From Acidimicrobiales bacterium (lineage in GTDB: Bacteria > Actinomycetota > Acidimicrobiia > Acidimicrobiales > SHLQ01): a stretch of DNA of 64,000 nt. Below the pieces are notes generated by a model, which saw only the letters and a program-made list of their open reading frames with translations, did not search any database and was not told the DNA's origin. Position numbers and translations under genes: made by a program. How positions within the stretch are numbered: position 1 is the stretch's first letter; each line of letters begins with the position of its first letter. The stretch lies in the NCBI GenBank assembly GCA_020629635.1, contig JAHDCX010000005.1, forward strand, positions 159,855 through 223,854. Reading direction: 5' to 3'. Shown here in pieces: positions 1-8,676 of the stretch.

Positions 1-22
1 GAACGCCGACGATTGCGGCGAG

Positions 23-1294
23 TCAGGGCACGGCGGGGCTGTCGGCGAAGGGCACGAGGAGGCGAGGTTGGGCGCCGGGGGTCACGTCGACGGCCCAGAT
101 GTCGAAGACGGGTTGCGCGTCGGTGCCTTCGTCGGGGTTGGCGATGGCGTAGACGATGGTGTCGGCGTCAAGCCACTCCACCTGGTCGTCGACGAGACGG
201 GTCTCGCCGAGTGGCGACGATGCACCCGTGGCCACGTCGATGGCGACCAATCGGAATCCGCCCTCCACCATCTCCTTGGCCACGATCGTCCGTCCGTCCG
301 GGGAGACTTCGGGGCACGAGTAGCCCTCGAAGCGCACGTCGATCCGGACGTCGTCGATGCTTCCTTGCACGATGCTCGGGACTCCATCGGTGGCCATCGT
401 TGCGTAGAAGCGGTCATTGTCGACGAAGGTCACGCCCCAGTAGTTGCGGTCGACCGGAGCGAACAGTTCGTCGTCCTTGAACGTGTCGAAGACGGTCTCG
501 AGGTTTGCGCCGATGGTGCGTTCGACTTCGATCAGCTGCGTGAGGGTCGCGAACTCCCCGGGGTTGAGATAGCTGTGGCCGAGCGTGAATCCGGTCCAGG
601 CAACGACGCTTCCGTCAGGCGAGATGGCGGCCCGGCTGGGCTTGTTCAGACCGAAGCGCGTCGTCGGTTCGAGACGGTTGTCGGTGATGTATCCGGCGGG
701 GGTCGGCGCGAGCCCGCTGCCGTCGACGAGGCAGATGCCGCCGAAGAAGTTCCAGTCGACGCGGCTGCATTCGAGACCGCCCTGTCGACGCTCGCCCTCG
801 AAGTCGATCCAGCCGAGCTTGCCGTAGTCGTCGCCGGGTGTGCGGTTGACGAAGACCATGGCGGTCGTGACCGGATCGAACGCGTCGCCCATCGGGTTGA
901 CGAGGGCAGCTTCGGCGGCGAGCTCGGCCTCGCGATCGGGATCGAGCGTCGTCGTGGTCGAAGGTTCGTCCTCGAGCGGGAGGGACTCGGGCACGGTCGT
1001 GCTGGTCGCGAGGTCTTCGGGGGTGAACTCGCTCGCGAACTCATCGGGGTCGAACTGGGCGATGGCCTCTTCTGCGCTCGCTTCGGCCGCGGCGGTTTCG
1101 TCGTCCGCTCGCCCTGCGGCTCCAAGGACGTAGACACCGGCGGCCACGAGCACGAACACCGCGCCGATGATCAACCCGAAGCCGACTCCGCCGCCTTGTC
1201 CGTCGCCTGCGTGCTCCGCCGGCGATTCATCCGTGGCGACATCGGGGAGCGGTTCGATCGACTCGGGCTCAGGTTCGAGGTGCTCGTCAACCAC
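23..1294 (-). CDS. Membrane-anchored beta-propeller-like protein
   Basis: Not recognised by name. The 423-residue product has an acidic cytoplasmic N-terminus of about 37 residues, one membrane segment (about 38-58), a Thr/Ser/Glu-rich linker with TSTTV and PSTTTTL runs, and an extracytoplasmic domain. Phrases such as AISPDGSVVAW and EVSPDGRTIVAKE recur in it and are typical of TolB/WD40-type blades. Four or so Cys residues lie in the outer domain and could form disulfides. The ATG overlaps the end of the upstream MFS gene by 8 bp, so the two are probably co-transcribed. The same plan (short tail, one helix, propeller) is seen in the two sigma-linked genes at 20.8-23.7 kb. A sensor or binding role at the cell surface is inference only. 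Confidence 0.8.
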   Translation of the reverse strand: MVDEHLEPEPESIEPLPDVATDESPAEHAGDGQGGGVGFGLIIGAVFVLVAAGVYVLGAAGRADDETAAAEASAEEAIAQFDPDEFASEFTPEDLATSTTVPESLPLEDEPSTTTTLDPDREAELAAEAALVNPMGDAFDPVTTAMVFVNRTPGDDYGKLGWIDFEGERRQGGLECSRVDWNFFGGICLVDGSGLAPTPAGYITDNRLEPTTRFGLNKPSRAAISPDGSVVAWTGFTLGHSYLNPGEFATLTQLIEVERTIGANLETVFDTFKDDELFAPVDRNYWGVTFVDNDRFYATMATDGVPSIVQGSIDDVRIDVRFEGYSCPEVSPDGRTIVAKEMVEGGFRLVAIDVATGASSPLGETRLVDDQVEWLDADTIVYAIANPDEGTDAQPVFDIWAVDVTPGAQPRLLVPFADSPAVP

Positions 1295-2573
1295 GTGGTG
1301 TCTCCAGGTCGGGCGTGTGCAACAGGGCGCGCGATCCGGCGATGGCCATCACGGCCATCAACCCGATCCCAGCGACCCAGAGGGCCCTATCGGCGCCGAC
1401 CTCGTTCCAGATGAGCCCGAAGCCCGCAGCACCGATCATGCGCCCGACGGCGACGCCGGTGGCGAGGACGGCGAGACCTCCCGCCCGGCTGGCTTCGGGG
1501 ATCACCCCAGCGGCGAGTGCCGGAAGCACTCCGTCGGTGGCGCCGTAGTAGAGGCCGAGCAGCAGAAGCACGCCAAGGATCGGGAGCGTGTCAGTGGCGC
1601 CCAACAGCAAGAGCCCGTACACGCCGAGGAGCGCCACGTGTCCGAGCATCCACATGCGGGCGCGTCCGATGCGATCGGCGACGCGACCGAGAGGTGTTGC
1701 GGTGAGGAGAAAGGCCACGGCGGTGCCAGCGAAGAACAGCGCGAACCATTCCATGCCGAAGCCGCCGACTCCGATCTGCCCGGCGCTGGCCGCCCGTGAC
1801 TGGTCCCAGATCACGAGGTACACGAGGGCGTCACCGATCGTGAAGACGCTGAGCGCGACACCGAGCACGAGGATTCTCCGAAATCCTCGGTTGGCGAAGT
1901 GTCCGCGCAACGTCGACGAGAGGCTGGTGTTGGTCGGTTCGGTGGTGATCGTCGGGTTGCGGACGCGGGTCCAGATGACGGCGAAGCCGAGCAGACCGAA
2001 CCCGAAACTCAGTACGAAGACGGCGTCGAACGCGCCGGGGATCTGCCAGAGGATGACCGCGGCCAGGAGTGGGCCGATGAGGGCTCCGGTCGCATCCATC
2101 GTGCGATGGACACCGAACGCCGTGCCCCAGGATTCCTGCGGTGTGGCGAGCGAGATCATGGCGTCGCGGGGACCGGTGCGGAGCCCTTTGCCGAGCCGGT
2201 CGGCGATCAGGAAGGGGACGGCGGGCAACCCGGCAAGCGCCGAGCCGACAAGCCCGGCTCGAGTGACCGTCGAGATGCCGTAGCCGGCGGCGGCGGTTTC
2301 TTTCGGTCGTCGGGTGCGGTCGGCGATCGCCCCGCCGACGAGACGCAACGAGGCGTTGGCGAGCTCGTAGGCACCCTGGAAGAGGCCGAAGGCGGCCGGG
2401 GAGAACCCGAGCTCGATCGTGAGAAACAGCGGAATGACCGCGGCGACCATCTCGGATGAGATGTCGGTGAAGAAGCTCGTGAGTCCGAGCGCGATGACGG
2501 TGCCGTTGAAGGCTCCACGACGGGACCGCTTTCCGGCGGCTTCGTCGGGCCGAACACCGAGACCCGTGTACAT
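1287..2573 (-). CDS. MFS transporter
   Basis: The 428-residue protein has about twelve hydrophobic segments and the major facilitator signature between helices 2 and 3 (GGAIADRTRRPKE), repeated in the second half (GRVADRIGRARM). The early sequence SFFTDISSEMVAAVIPLFL is shared by a group of drug- or sugar-exporter-like MFS proteins; the substrate cannot be told. It starts with ATG at 2573, divergent from dnaX with a gap of 118 bp, and its 3' end overlaps the next gene by 8 bp. Family call is firm, substrate unknown. Confidence 0.9.
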   Translation of the reverse strand: MYTGLGVRPDEAAGKRSRRGAFNGTVIALGLTSFFTDISSEMVAAVIPLFLTIELGFSPAAFGLFQGAYELANASLRLVGGAIADRTRRPKETAAAGYGISTVTRAGLVGSALAGLPAVPFLIADRLGKGLRTGPRDAMISLATPQESWGTAFGVHRTMDATGALIGPLLAAVILWQIPGAFDAVFVLSFGFGLLGFAVIWTRVRNPTITTEPTNTSLSSTLRGHFANRGFRRILVLGVALSVFTIGDALVYLVIWDQSRAASAGQIGVGGFGMEWFALFFAGTAVAFLLTATPLGRVADRIGRARMWMLGHVALLGVYGLLLLGATDTLPILGVLLLLGLYYGATDGVLPALAAGVIPEASRAGGLAVLATGVAVGRMIGAAGFGLIWNEVGADRALWVAGIGLMAVMAIAGSRALLHTPDLETPRG

Positions 2574-2691
2574 CGGTGTTCCATCGGCTCGAACCCCTGC
2601 GGTGTGGAGTAAGGATCAGACCAGAACAGCGGGAATCTGCGCATGAGCGCCCGAAGGGCGCGAACTCGCAGCGAGATACAGTCTGTTGGCG
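2574..2691. promoter_or_regulatory. Divergent intergenic region with small hairpin
   Basis: This 118-bp gap must hold the promoters for the MFS gene and for dnaX. A 6-bp GC stem with a 3-nt loop (GCGCCC gaa GGGCGC, 2647-2661) lies in what would be the dnaX leader. I looked for the small SRP RNA that often sits beside dnaX in actinobacteria and did not find its conserved GUCAGG/GGAAG core. No clear -35/-10 pair was identified. Confidence 0.35.
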
Positions 2692-4692
2692 ATGGCCTAT
2701 CAGTCGCTGTATCGCCGGTATCGACCGGGCACGTTCTCGGAGATGCGGGGCCAGGAGCACGTCGTGATGGCGTTGCGCAACGCCGTTCGCGAGGAGCGCG
2801 TCGGCCACGCGTACCTGTTGAGTGGCCCGCGCGGAACCGGCAAGACGACGGCAGCCCGGGTGCTGGCGAAGGTGCTGAACTGTCAGAACCCGGTCGATGG
2901 CGAACCATGCGGCACGTGTGATTCGTGTCTTGCGATCGAGGCGGGCACGAGCTTCGACCTCCACGAGCTCGATGCGGCGTCGAACAACAAGGTCGACGAC
3001 ATCCGGGACTTGTTGTCGAAGGTCGCGCTCGGCACGCCGGGTCGCACGAAGGTGTACCTGCTCGACGAGGTCCACATGCTCACGCCGGGCGCAGAGAACG
3101 CCCTGCTGAAGACGCTCGAAGAACCGCCGGATCATGTGGTGTTCGTGCTCGCGACGACCGAACCGCACAAGGTCGTGTCAACGATTCGGAGCCGGACTCA
3201 GCACCTCCAGCTCAACCTGATTCCGGCCGAGCAGATGGCCGCCCTCGTGCGCGAGATCGCCGAAGACGCTGGCCTCGATGTCGACGATGAGGCCGTTGGC
3301 CACGTGGTCAAGGTCGGTGGAGGTTCGGCCCGCGACACGTTGTCGGCGCTCGACCAGGTCGTCGCTGCGGGTGGGGTGACCGACCTCGACACGTCGACCG
3401 CGGATCTGATCGAGGCAGTGGCCACCCGTGACGCGGCGATGGCGTTGGCGGCGGTCGAGGCCGCAACCGGCCGCGGCGTCGATCCACGTCGTGTCGGCGA
3501 GCAGTTCATTGATGCGTTGCGGATCGTGTTCCTCGTGAAGATGGGCGCGCCGCCAGCACGGATGGCCGAACCCGACGCGGACATGGCGGCGCGGTTCGTC
3601 GATCGGTTGTCGCCCGCCGCGCTCACGAAGGCGCTCGAAACGGTCGGTGCGGCCCTCGTCGAGATGCGTCAGGCTCCCGATCCGCGGATCGACCTCGAAG
3701 TGGCGTTCGTCCGGATCTGCGAACCGTCGACCGGAGGCGATGCGGACGCTCTCGAAGCGCGAATCGCCGCCCTCGAGCACACGATCGCCAACCTCCAGTC
3801 CGGCGCCGTTGCTTCTGCGCCGCCCAGTGACGCAACTGCTGCACCGACGGCGGCCCCTCGCGACGACGCACCGACGACCGCGTCGGCACCTGCACCGGCA
3901 CCAGCGCCAGCACCAGCGCCGACGACGCCCGCTCCGGCTGCGGACGTTGCCGAGCTCGACGACGACGGCGGACCGAAGCGTGGCCGCCCTGCTGACATGG
4001 CGCGGGCGGCCCTTCGTCCTCGCGGCGACTCCGCGTCGGCACCTCCCTCTCGTCCGGACCGACCGGCCCGAGAGCGGCGTGGGAGCGCGCCGCCGCCCCC
4101 GTCGATGCGCAACTCCGAGCCGTCGCCAGCCTCCGCACCCCCCAGCACCGAGCCTGCTCCGGAGCCAACCGCCGCCCCTGCCGCTGCCGCCGAACCCGAG
4201 CCTGATCCCGAACCGGTCGAGGCAACGCCAGCGCCGACCCCAACCGCTGCCGCTCCCCCCTCGGGAGTCACTGCGGAGGGCATCCGTGCCGCCTGGACCG
4301 AGCTCCTCGACGGGTGTTCGACTCCGGCGCGGGCGAGGTTCCTGGCCGGCAATGTGTCGGCGGTTTCGGGCTCCGCGGTCACCTTGTTGCTGCCCACCGA
4401 GGCCCAACGCAAGCGATGCGAAAAGTACGTCGGAGAGATCGAGGGTGCGCTTGCAACACGCTTCGGACAGCCCCTGTCGATCACCCTCGACGTCGGCGAC
4501 GCGGCGCCAGACCCGACGCCGAGGCCGACCGCACCGGGCGCATCGAGTGCCCCGACCGAACCCCCACAAGCCGACGACGAGATCGACCTCGCCGACCTGA
4601 CCGATGCCGACGTCGGCAGCAACACCGTTGTCGACCGCATCACCGAGACCTTCCCGGGCGCCGAAGTGCTCGACTCACAAGGAGACCACTGA
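2692..4692 (+). CDS. dnaX: DNA polymerase III subunit gamma/tau
   Basis: Clamp-loader ATPase that loads the sliding clamp and links the replisome. In the 666-residue product the Walker A is GPRGTGKT (45-52), the zinc-binding cysteines are C64, C73, C76 and C79, and the Walker B is YLLDEVH (122-128). The ATPase and lid regions end near residue 350. A long Ala/Pro-rich linker (about 365-525) follows, then a C-terminal folded domain before an acidic tail. ATG 2692 is chosen because the family begins with Y-x-x-L-Y-R-x-Y-R-P; a TTG two codons upstream is also possible. The stop overlaps the ybaB ATG by 1 base (TGATG). dnaX-ybaB-recR is the conserved order. Confidence 0.97.
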   Translation: MAYQSLYRRYRPGTFSEMRGQEHVVMALRNAVREERVGHAYLLSGPRGTGKTTAARVLAKVLNCQNPVDGEPCGTCDSCLAIEAGTSFDLHELDAASNNKVDDIRDLLSKVALGTPGRTKVYLLDEVHMLTPGAENALLKTLEEPPDHVVFVLATTEPHKVVSTIRSRTQHLQLNLIPAEQMAALVREIAEDAGLDVDDEAVGHVVKVGGGSARDTLSALDQVVAAGGVTDLDTSTADLIEAVATRDAAMALAAVEAATGRGVDPRRVGEQFIDALRIVFLVKMGAPPARMAEPDADMAARFVDRLSPAALTKALETVGAALVEMRQAPDPRIDLEVAFVRICEPSTGGDADALEARIAALEHTIANLQSGAVASAPPSDATAAPTAAPRDDAPTTASAPAPAPAPAPAPTTPAPAADVAELDDDGGPKRGRPADMARAALRPRGDSASAPPSRPDRPARERRGSAPPPPSMRNSEPSPASAPPSTEPAPEPTAAPAAAAEPEPDPEPVEATPAPTPTAAAPPSGVTAEGIRAAWTELLDGCSTPARARFLAGNVSAVSGSAVTLLLPTEAQRKRCEKYVGEIEGALATRFGQPLSITLDVGDAAPDPTPRPTAPGASSAPTEPPQADDEIDLADLTDADVGSNTVVDRITETFPGAEVLDSQGDH

Positions 4693-5060
4693 TGTCTGAC
4701 CAATCACCCGATGGCATGCCCGATCTGGGCGCCCTTCTCGGCGGTGCCGGAGGCATGGACCTGAGCGGCCTGATGGCCCAGGCGCAGGAGATGATGGCCA
4801 ACGCCCAAGAGGCCGCCGCGATGATCGTCGAAGGCACCGCGGGTGGCGGCGTCGTCAAGGTGCAGGTCGACGGGTCGTTCAACTTCCACTCGGTGACCAT
4901 CGACCCGTCGGTCGTCGATCCCGACGACGTCGATCTGCTCAACGATCTGGTGCTGGCGGCACTTCGCGACGCCTCCACCCAACTCCAGGACAACCAGTCC
5001 GAGGCGATGGGCGGACTCGACATGGATGGTCTGGGCGGCATGCTCGGCGGTGGCCAGTAG
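4692..5060 (+). CDS. ybaB: YbaB/EbfC family nucleoid-associated protein
   Basis: Small DNA-binding protein of 122 residues, homologous in position and pattern to the YbaB/EbfC family that forms dimers on DNA. The core reads MAQAQEMMANAQEA followed by a strand with GGGVVKVQVDG and the helix after DPDDVDLLNDLVLAAL, as in the family. The N- and C-terminal tails are Gly/Met-rich (GGLDMDGLGGMLGGG). It overlaps the dnaX stop by 1 base and is followed directly by recR with no gap, so all three are almost surely one transcript. Its link to RecR-mediated repair is family knowledge, not visible here. Confidence 0.93.
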   Translation: MSDQSPDGMPDLGALLGGAGGMDLSGLMAQAQEMMANAQEAAAMIVEGTAGGGVVKVQVDGSFNFHSVTIDPSVVDPDDVDLLNDLVLAALRDASTQLQDNQSEAMGGLDMDGLGGMLGGGQ

Positions 5061-5669
5061 GTGGCGGTCTTCGCCGGTCCGGTCCAGGACCTCATCGACG
5101 AACTGGGGCGGCTGCCGGGCGTCGGACCCAAGTCCGCGCAGCGGATCGCCTACCACCTCCTGAAGATCCCGAAGGTCGACGCCGTCCGGCTCGCGACGGC
5201 AATCACCGAGGTCAAGGACCGGATCGCGTTCTGCCAGCGCTGCTTCAACATCGCCGAGGGGAATGAATGCGGCATCTGCCGTGACCCGGCCCGAGACACC
5301 GCGGTCGTGTGTGTTGTCGAAGAGTCCCGCGACATCGTGGCGATGGAACGGACCCGGGAGTACAAGGGTCGTTACCACGTGCTCCAGGGTGCGATCAGTC
5401 CGATCGAGGGGATCGGGCCCGAACAGCTACGGATCGCCGAACTGCTGCGGCGGATCACCGAAGAGTCGATCGGCGAGGTGATCCTCGCGACCAATCCGAA
5501 CATTGAAGGCGAAGCGACGGCGATGTACCTCGCTCGCCTCCTCGAGCCGCTCGGCATCACCGTGTCGAAGATCGCGTCGGGCCTCCCCGTCGGCGGCGAT
5601 CTCGAGTACGCCGATGAGCTCACACTCGGGCGTGCCCTCGAGGGACGCACGCAGCTCAACCAATCGTGA
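5061..5669 (+). CDS. recR: Recombination mediator RecR
   Basis: RecR acts with RecF/RecO in loading RecA at gaps. The 202-residue product has the N-terminal helix-hairpin-helix ([18 protein letters not shown]), a C4 zinc motif (C58, C61, C70, C73), and a Toprim domain from about 81 ([15 protein letters not shown], then [16 protein letters not shown]). The GTG start lies immediately after the ybaB stop, with no spacer, which implies translational coupling. Length is normal for the family (about 200 residues). Confidence 0.97.
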   Translation: MAVFAGPVQDLIDELGRLPGVGPKSAQRIAYHLLKIPKVDAVRLATAITEVKDRIAFCQRCFNIAEGNECGICRDPARDTAVVCVVEESRDIVAMERTREYKGRYHVLQGAISPIEGIGPEQLRIAELLRRITEESIGEVILATNPNIEGEATAMYLARLLEPLGITVSKIASGLPVGGDLEYADELTLGRALEGRTQLNQS

Positions 5670-5733
5670 GGCTGGGGATCGGCTGAGAAATCGCGCGACG
5701 ATTTCGGCGTTCGTGAAACGATGAACCACGCGC

Positions 5734-6243
5734 ATGGCCGGCGGTGCTGATCTTCCCGAGGGATTCGAGGATCTCTACGAGCGTTCAATCGACCTTGTGT
5801 ACTCCTATGCGCGCGCTCGACTTGGTCCTGCCGAAGGCGAGGATGTCGCCGGCGAAGTGTTCGAGGCGGCGCTGATCGCATTTCAGAACGGCAAGCAGGC
5901 GTCGGTAACCGAGGCGTGGCTCGTGGCCGTGACCCGGAACAAGGTCGTTGACCGATGGCGGATGAGCGAGCGACGCATGGCAAAACGCCATCTCGTTGCG
6001 ACAGCCAGATCGACACCCGACCTGGCATCCGCCAGCACGGACGACACCGACCGACTGTTGTTGGCAATGGATCAGTTGAGCGCCTTTCACCGGGGATTGT
6101 TGGTCCTGCATTATCAAGATGGATTCCCGATGAGAGAGGTGGCCGAACAGCTCGGGACCACGCTGTCTTCTGCACAGTCCGGCATTGCTCGGGCCCGCAA
6201 GGCCTTGCGGCTCGCGTACGAGGGGGTGACATTCGATGTCTGA
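5734..6243 (+). CDS. RNA polymerase ECF-type sigma factor
   Basis: The 169-residue protein has sigma region 2 (about 12-75, with LYERSIDLVYSYARARLG and TEAWLVAVTRNKVVDRWR) and region 4 (about 110-158, helix-turn-helix REVAEQLGTTLSSAQSGIARARKAL). There is no region 1.1 or 3, as expected for an ECF sigma. It overlaps the next gene by 8 bp; that gene encodes a single-pass membrane protein and is the likely partner. It starts 64 bp after recR, so it could be partly read from that operon. The regulon cannot be told from this window. Confidence 0.88.
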   Translation: MAGGADLPEGFEDLYERSIDLVYSYARARLGPAEGEDVAGEVFEAALIAFQNGKQASVTEAWLVAVTRNKVVDRWRMSERRMAKRHLVATARSTPDLASASTDDTDRLLLAMDQLSAFHRGLLVLHYQDGFPMREVAEQLGTTLSSAQSGIARARKALRLAYEGVTFDV

Positions 6244-6964
6244 CGAGATGGAGTTCGACCTGGCGTCGCTCGACGATGTCCGCACCACACCCCCGGATGT
6301 CCGAGAGCGAATTCTGGAGCGACTCACGTCCGCCGAGCTCAAACCGGCTCCGTCAGCAAGCCATGTCCACAGCCTCACCGAGTACTCCGAGGAGGGCGAC
6401 GAGTCTGTCGATGTTGTCGTCACCCTTGACCGGTCGAACGCGATCTCACCGCGGCGAAAGAGGCCCGCCTTTGTCGCTGCGGCGGCAGCGGCGGTCGTGT
6501 TGCTTGCGTTGGCTGCCATCGCGGTTCGTGAACGAGACGAAGTCCCCCTCGCATCGTCGCCGTTCCCGTCGGCGAGGGCGGAGGCGGCATGCGCCTCGCT
6601 CACCACGGCATCGGAGGATTTCATCCTGCTCGCATTGAACGGTGATCCAGCGATTGACATCGACCGACTCGAGCCGCTTCGGGACGCCGTGCAGGCGTTC
6701 GCCGACACCGTCGAATCCGAGGGTGTCGAGACGCCAGCGACGCTGGAGCAATGGGCGTCGGCTGCGGATGGCTTCGCTCAGGCGGCGGACCAACTCACCG
6801 CTGGAGCGGAGTTCCGAGCGCAGGGCGCCGTCGAACTCGCACGCGACGCCTTCTTTCAGGCGGCTCAGGCAAGTGACTCACCGACGGCGGAGGCATGCCT
6901 CGGCGACTGGGCAAAGAACCCCTTCTTGGGCGAGCGGCCGGAACTCATCAACCCAGATGGCTGA
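6236..6964 (+). CDS. Single-pass membrane protein, probable anti-sigma partner
   Basis: The 242-residue protein has an acidic cytoplasmic part (1-75), a basic stop RRKR (73-76), one membrane helix (about 78-97) and an extracytoplasmic domain with two Cys residues. The start of the cytoplasmic part (DDVRTTPPDVRERILERL) resembles the short helix with which membrane anti-sigma factors hold their sigma. There is no zinc-binding HxxxCxxC motif. The 8-bp overlap with the sigma gene is the main evidence for the role. It could instead be an unrelated surface protein of the same operon. Confidence 0.7.
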   Translation: MSDEMEFDLASLDDVRTTPPDVRERILERLTSAELKPAPSASHVHSLTEYSEEGDESVDVVVTLDRSNAISPRRKRPAFVAAAAAAVVLLALAAIAVRERDEVPLASSPFPSARAEAACASLTTASEDFILLALNGDPAIDIDRLEPLRDAVQAFADTVESEGVETPATLEQWASAADGFAQAADQLTAGAEFRAQGAVELARDAFFQAAQASDSPTAEACLGDWAKNPFLGERPELINPDG

Positions 6965-6999
6965 CATCGCCGAGACCGGAGAAATATCCACATTACGGG

Positions 7000-7028
7000 T
7001 TGACATCTTGTCGTCATGTTCGTAACAT
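7000..7028 (+). promoter_or_regulatory. Consensus-like sigma-A promoter
   Basis: TTGACA at 7000-7005, a 17-bp spacer, and TAACAT at 7023-7028: the best-matching promoter I found in the window, in an AT-rich island. Transcription would start near 7035, just after the end of the sigma/anti-sigma pair. The only gene ahead in that direction starts 680 bp later, on the far side of an oppositely oriented gene, so the transcript is probably noncoding. Confidence 0.6.
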
Positions 7029-7034
7029 AAATGC

Positions 7035-7150
7035 AACGTCGAGTTCGACAGGGTGATCAGGGTCTCCTCGAGAACGAGACAGGGTTATTGCTGCTTCGGT
7101 CAGTTGGACCATACGACCGCCCGCGCCTGGCTGGCCGAAGCAGCGAACCC
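7035..7150 (+). ncRNA. Candidate structured small RNA
   Basis: The stretch downstream of the 7000-7028 promoter folds into a long hairpin. GGGTT (7082-7086) pairs with AACCC (7146-7150), and after a small internal loop 14 nt at 7090-7103 (GCTGCTTCGGTCAG) pair with 7131-7144 (CTGGCCGAAGCAGC), including one G-U pair. The apical loop is about 27 nt. No credible small protein is encoded. The ends are inferred: 5' from the promoter, 3' from the hairpin. Alternatively the hairpin could be the terminator of the convergent divIVA-like gene, which ends at 7152, but no U-tract follows it on that strand. It does not fit a tRNA, tmRNA or SRP RNA. Confidence 0.4.
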
Positions 7151-7151
7151 A

Positions 7152-7646
7152 TCACTCCGCCCGGAGCTTCTCCTTCATGAAGTCCGCGAGCGTGAGATCG
7201 ATGATCGGATCCGCTTCGACGTGCTCGCCATTGGTTGCGGGAACCTCGGCACCGAGCTGCCCACGCAGGGCAGCGACCTGGTCCTGCAACGCACGTTCTT
7301 GCGCGAGCAAGGCGTCCAGGCGGGCCTGCGATTCGGCAATGACCTGGTCGGCCCGGGCACGAGCGTCATCCTCTGCCGACGAAATCAGCGCATCGGCCTC
7401 GGAGCGCGCCGTGGCGAGGATCTCGTCCGCTTCGGCGCTGGCGGCGGCGACTGCGTGGGCAGCGCTGGCGTCGTGCTCGGCGACCGCACCCGAATCCCCG
7501 TCTCGAACGAGCTGCTCCCTGGCCCGTTGCCGAGCCACCATTTCTTCAGAGATCTGACGGAGAAACTCGCGGACCTGGACGATGTCGTAGCCGCGACGCC
7601 GCATCCGAAATGGCTGGCGGTCGATCTGTTCGGGTGTCAGGTGCAA
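7152..7646 (-). CDS. DivIVA-domain coiled-coil protein
   Basis: The N-terminus (LTPEQIDRQPFRMRRRGYDIVQVREFLRQ) matches the DivIVA membrane-binding domain, which recruits cell-pole and septum factors in actinobacteria. An Ala/Glu/Arg-rich coiled coil follows (about 30-125), then a short tail ending DFMKEKLRAE. With 164 residues it is shorter than Wag31-type DivIVA and may be an accessory family member. TTG at 7646 is chosen because GAAAGGA sits 8 nt upstream and it begins right at the domain; an in-frame ATG at 7709 would add 21 residues and overlap the divergent exonuclease. Reading further upstream gives only the antisense of that gene. Confidence 0.8.
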   Translation of the reverse strand: MHLTPEQIDRQPFRMRRRGYDIVQVREFLRQISEEMVARQRAREQLVRDGDSGAVAEHDASAAHAVAAASAEADEILATARSEADALISSAEDDARARADQVIAESQARLDALLAQERALQDQVAALRGQLGAEVPATNGEHVEADPIIDLTLADFMKEKLRAE

Positions 7647-7718
7647 CGGATGCGTCCTTTCGATCCTGTCGACGACCTCCGCTGGCCCATTGTGACACGC
7701 ATGCACCATGATCGGGCC

Positions 7719-8588
7719 ATGCGTTTGCACCTCGTCGATGGGACCTACGAACTGTTCCGCTACTTCTTCGCCGCTCCCTCCCACGTCACCGACGACGGAC
7801 TCGAGTGCGGGGCCGTCCGAGCCGTCCTCGGTTCGATGATCCAGATGCTCGAAGACGGCGCCACCCACATCGGGATCGCAACCGACCACGTGATCGAGTC
7901 GTTTCGCAACGAACTCTGGGACGGCTACAAGGACGGATCGGGCATCGAGCCAGCCATCGCCGGACAGTTCGGACTCCTCGAAGAGGTTCTCGAGGCTGCC
8001 GGCTTCGTCGTCTGGCCGATGATCGAGCACGAAGCCGATGATGCTCTCGGTGCGGCCGCAGTGCGCTTCGCGGCGCATCCCGACGTGACCGACGTGTGGA
8101 TCTGCACCCCAGACAAGGATCTCGCCCAGGTCGTCGATGACGAGGCGGGGATCGTGCAGTTCGACCGGCGCAAGGGCGTCCGGTACGACGAGGCGGGGGT
8201 CATCGAGAAGTTCGGGGTCCGACCCCAGTCGATCCCCGACTATCTCGGCCTCGTCGGCGACACCGCCGATGGGTTTCCCGGGCTCCCGGGGTGGGGGGCC
8301 AAGTCGACCTCTGCCGTGCTCGCTCGGTACCTCCACATCGAAGACATCCCACCGGCCGCGGGCCAGTGGGACATCACCGTTCGCGGCGGAGCGAAGCTCG
8401 CCAAGACGCTTCAGGATCAGCTCGATCTCGCCCTCCTGTTCAGGAGGATCGCGACGATCGAACTCGACGCCGACATCGGCGACGATCCACACACGTTGCG
8501 TTGGACGGGCCCGACGGACCGATTCGACGAGGTCGTGACACGAATCGATGGCCAACGCCAGGCGGCCCGACTGACCAAGCTGGTCTGA
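7719..8588 (+). CDS. 5'-3' exonuclease, PIN/H3TH fold
   Basis: The 289-residue protein is like the 5' nuclease domain of DNA polymerase I. It starts HLVDGTYELFRYFFA with the first metal-binding Asp, has further acidic sites at IEHEADDALGAAA and CTPDKDLAQVV, and carries the helix-hairpin-helix VGDTADGFPGLPGWGAKS that grips the DNA backbone. No polymerase domain is attached, so it is a stand-alone flap or repair nuclease. ATG 7719 is preferred; ATG 7701 is in frame and would add six residues. It is divergent from the DivIVA-like gene. Confidence 0.9.
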   Translation: MRLHLVDGTYELFRYFFAAPSHVTDDGLECGAVRAVLGSMIQMLEDGATHIGIATDHVIESFRNELWDGYKDGSGIEPAIAGQFGLLEEVLEAAGFVVWPMIEHEADDALGAAAVRFAAHPDVTDVWICTPDKDLAQVVDDEAGIVQFDRRKGVRYDEAGVIEKFGVRPQSIPDYLGLVGDTADGFPGLPGWGAKSTSAVLARYLHIEDIPPAAGQWDITVRGGAKLAKTLQDQLDLALLFRRIATIELDADIGDDPHTLRWTGPTDRFDEVVTRIDGQRQAARLTKLV

Positions 8589-8676
8589 TCTCGCCCCGTC
8601 CGCCATGGGCCGGACGACCCGATCGATTGGCCGGACTTCTCATGTGCCGGTGCCAGCCACAGACCACTCTCGTGTC

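Noticed and set aside
2574-2691. Small SRP RNA or a tRNA beside dnaX
   Set aside because: The SRP core (GUCAGG...GGAAGG...AGCAG) is absent on both strands. GGTTCGAGCC on the minus strand looks like a T-loop but the flanking 5-bp stem does not pair and no cloverleaf forms.
3850-4290. Foreign repeat region inside dnaX
   Set aside because: The Ala/Pro-rich low-complexity stretch is the normal linker of actinobacterial DnaX tau.
7053-7718. N-terminal extension of the exonuclease back to 7053
   Set aside because: The added 200 or so residues are antisense to the DivIVA-like gene and show no domain; the exonuclease fold begins at 7719.
7152-8606. Single 484-codon minus-strand gene
   Set aside because: Only its last 165 codons encode the DivIVA-like protein. 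The rest is antisense to the 5'-3' exonuclease, whose plus-strand product has all family motifs.
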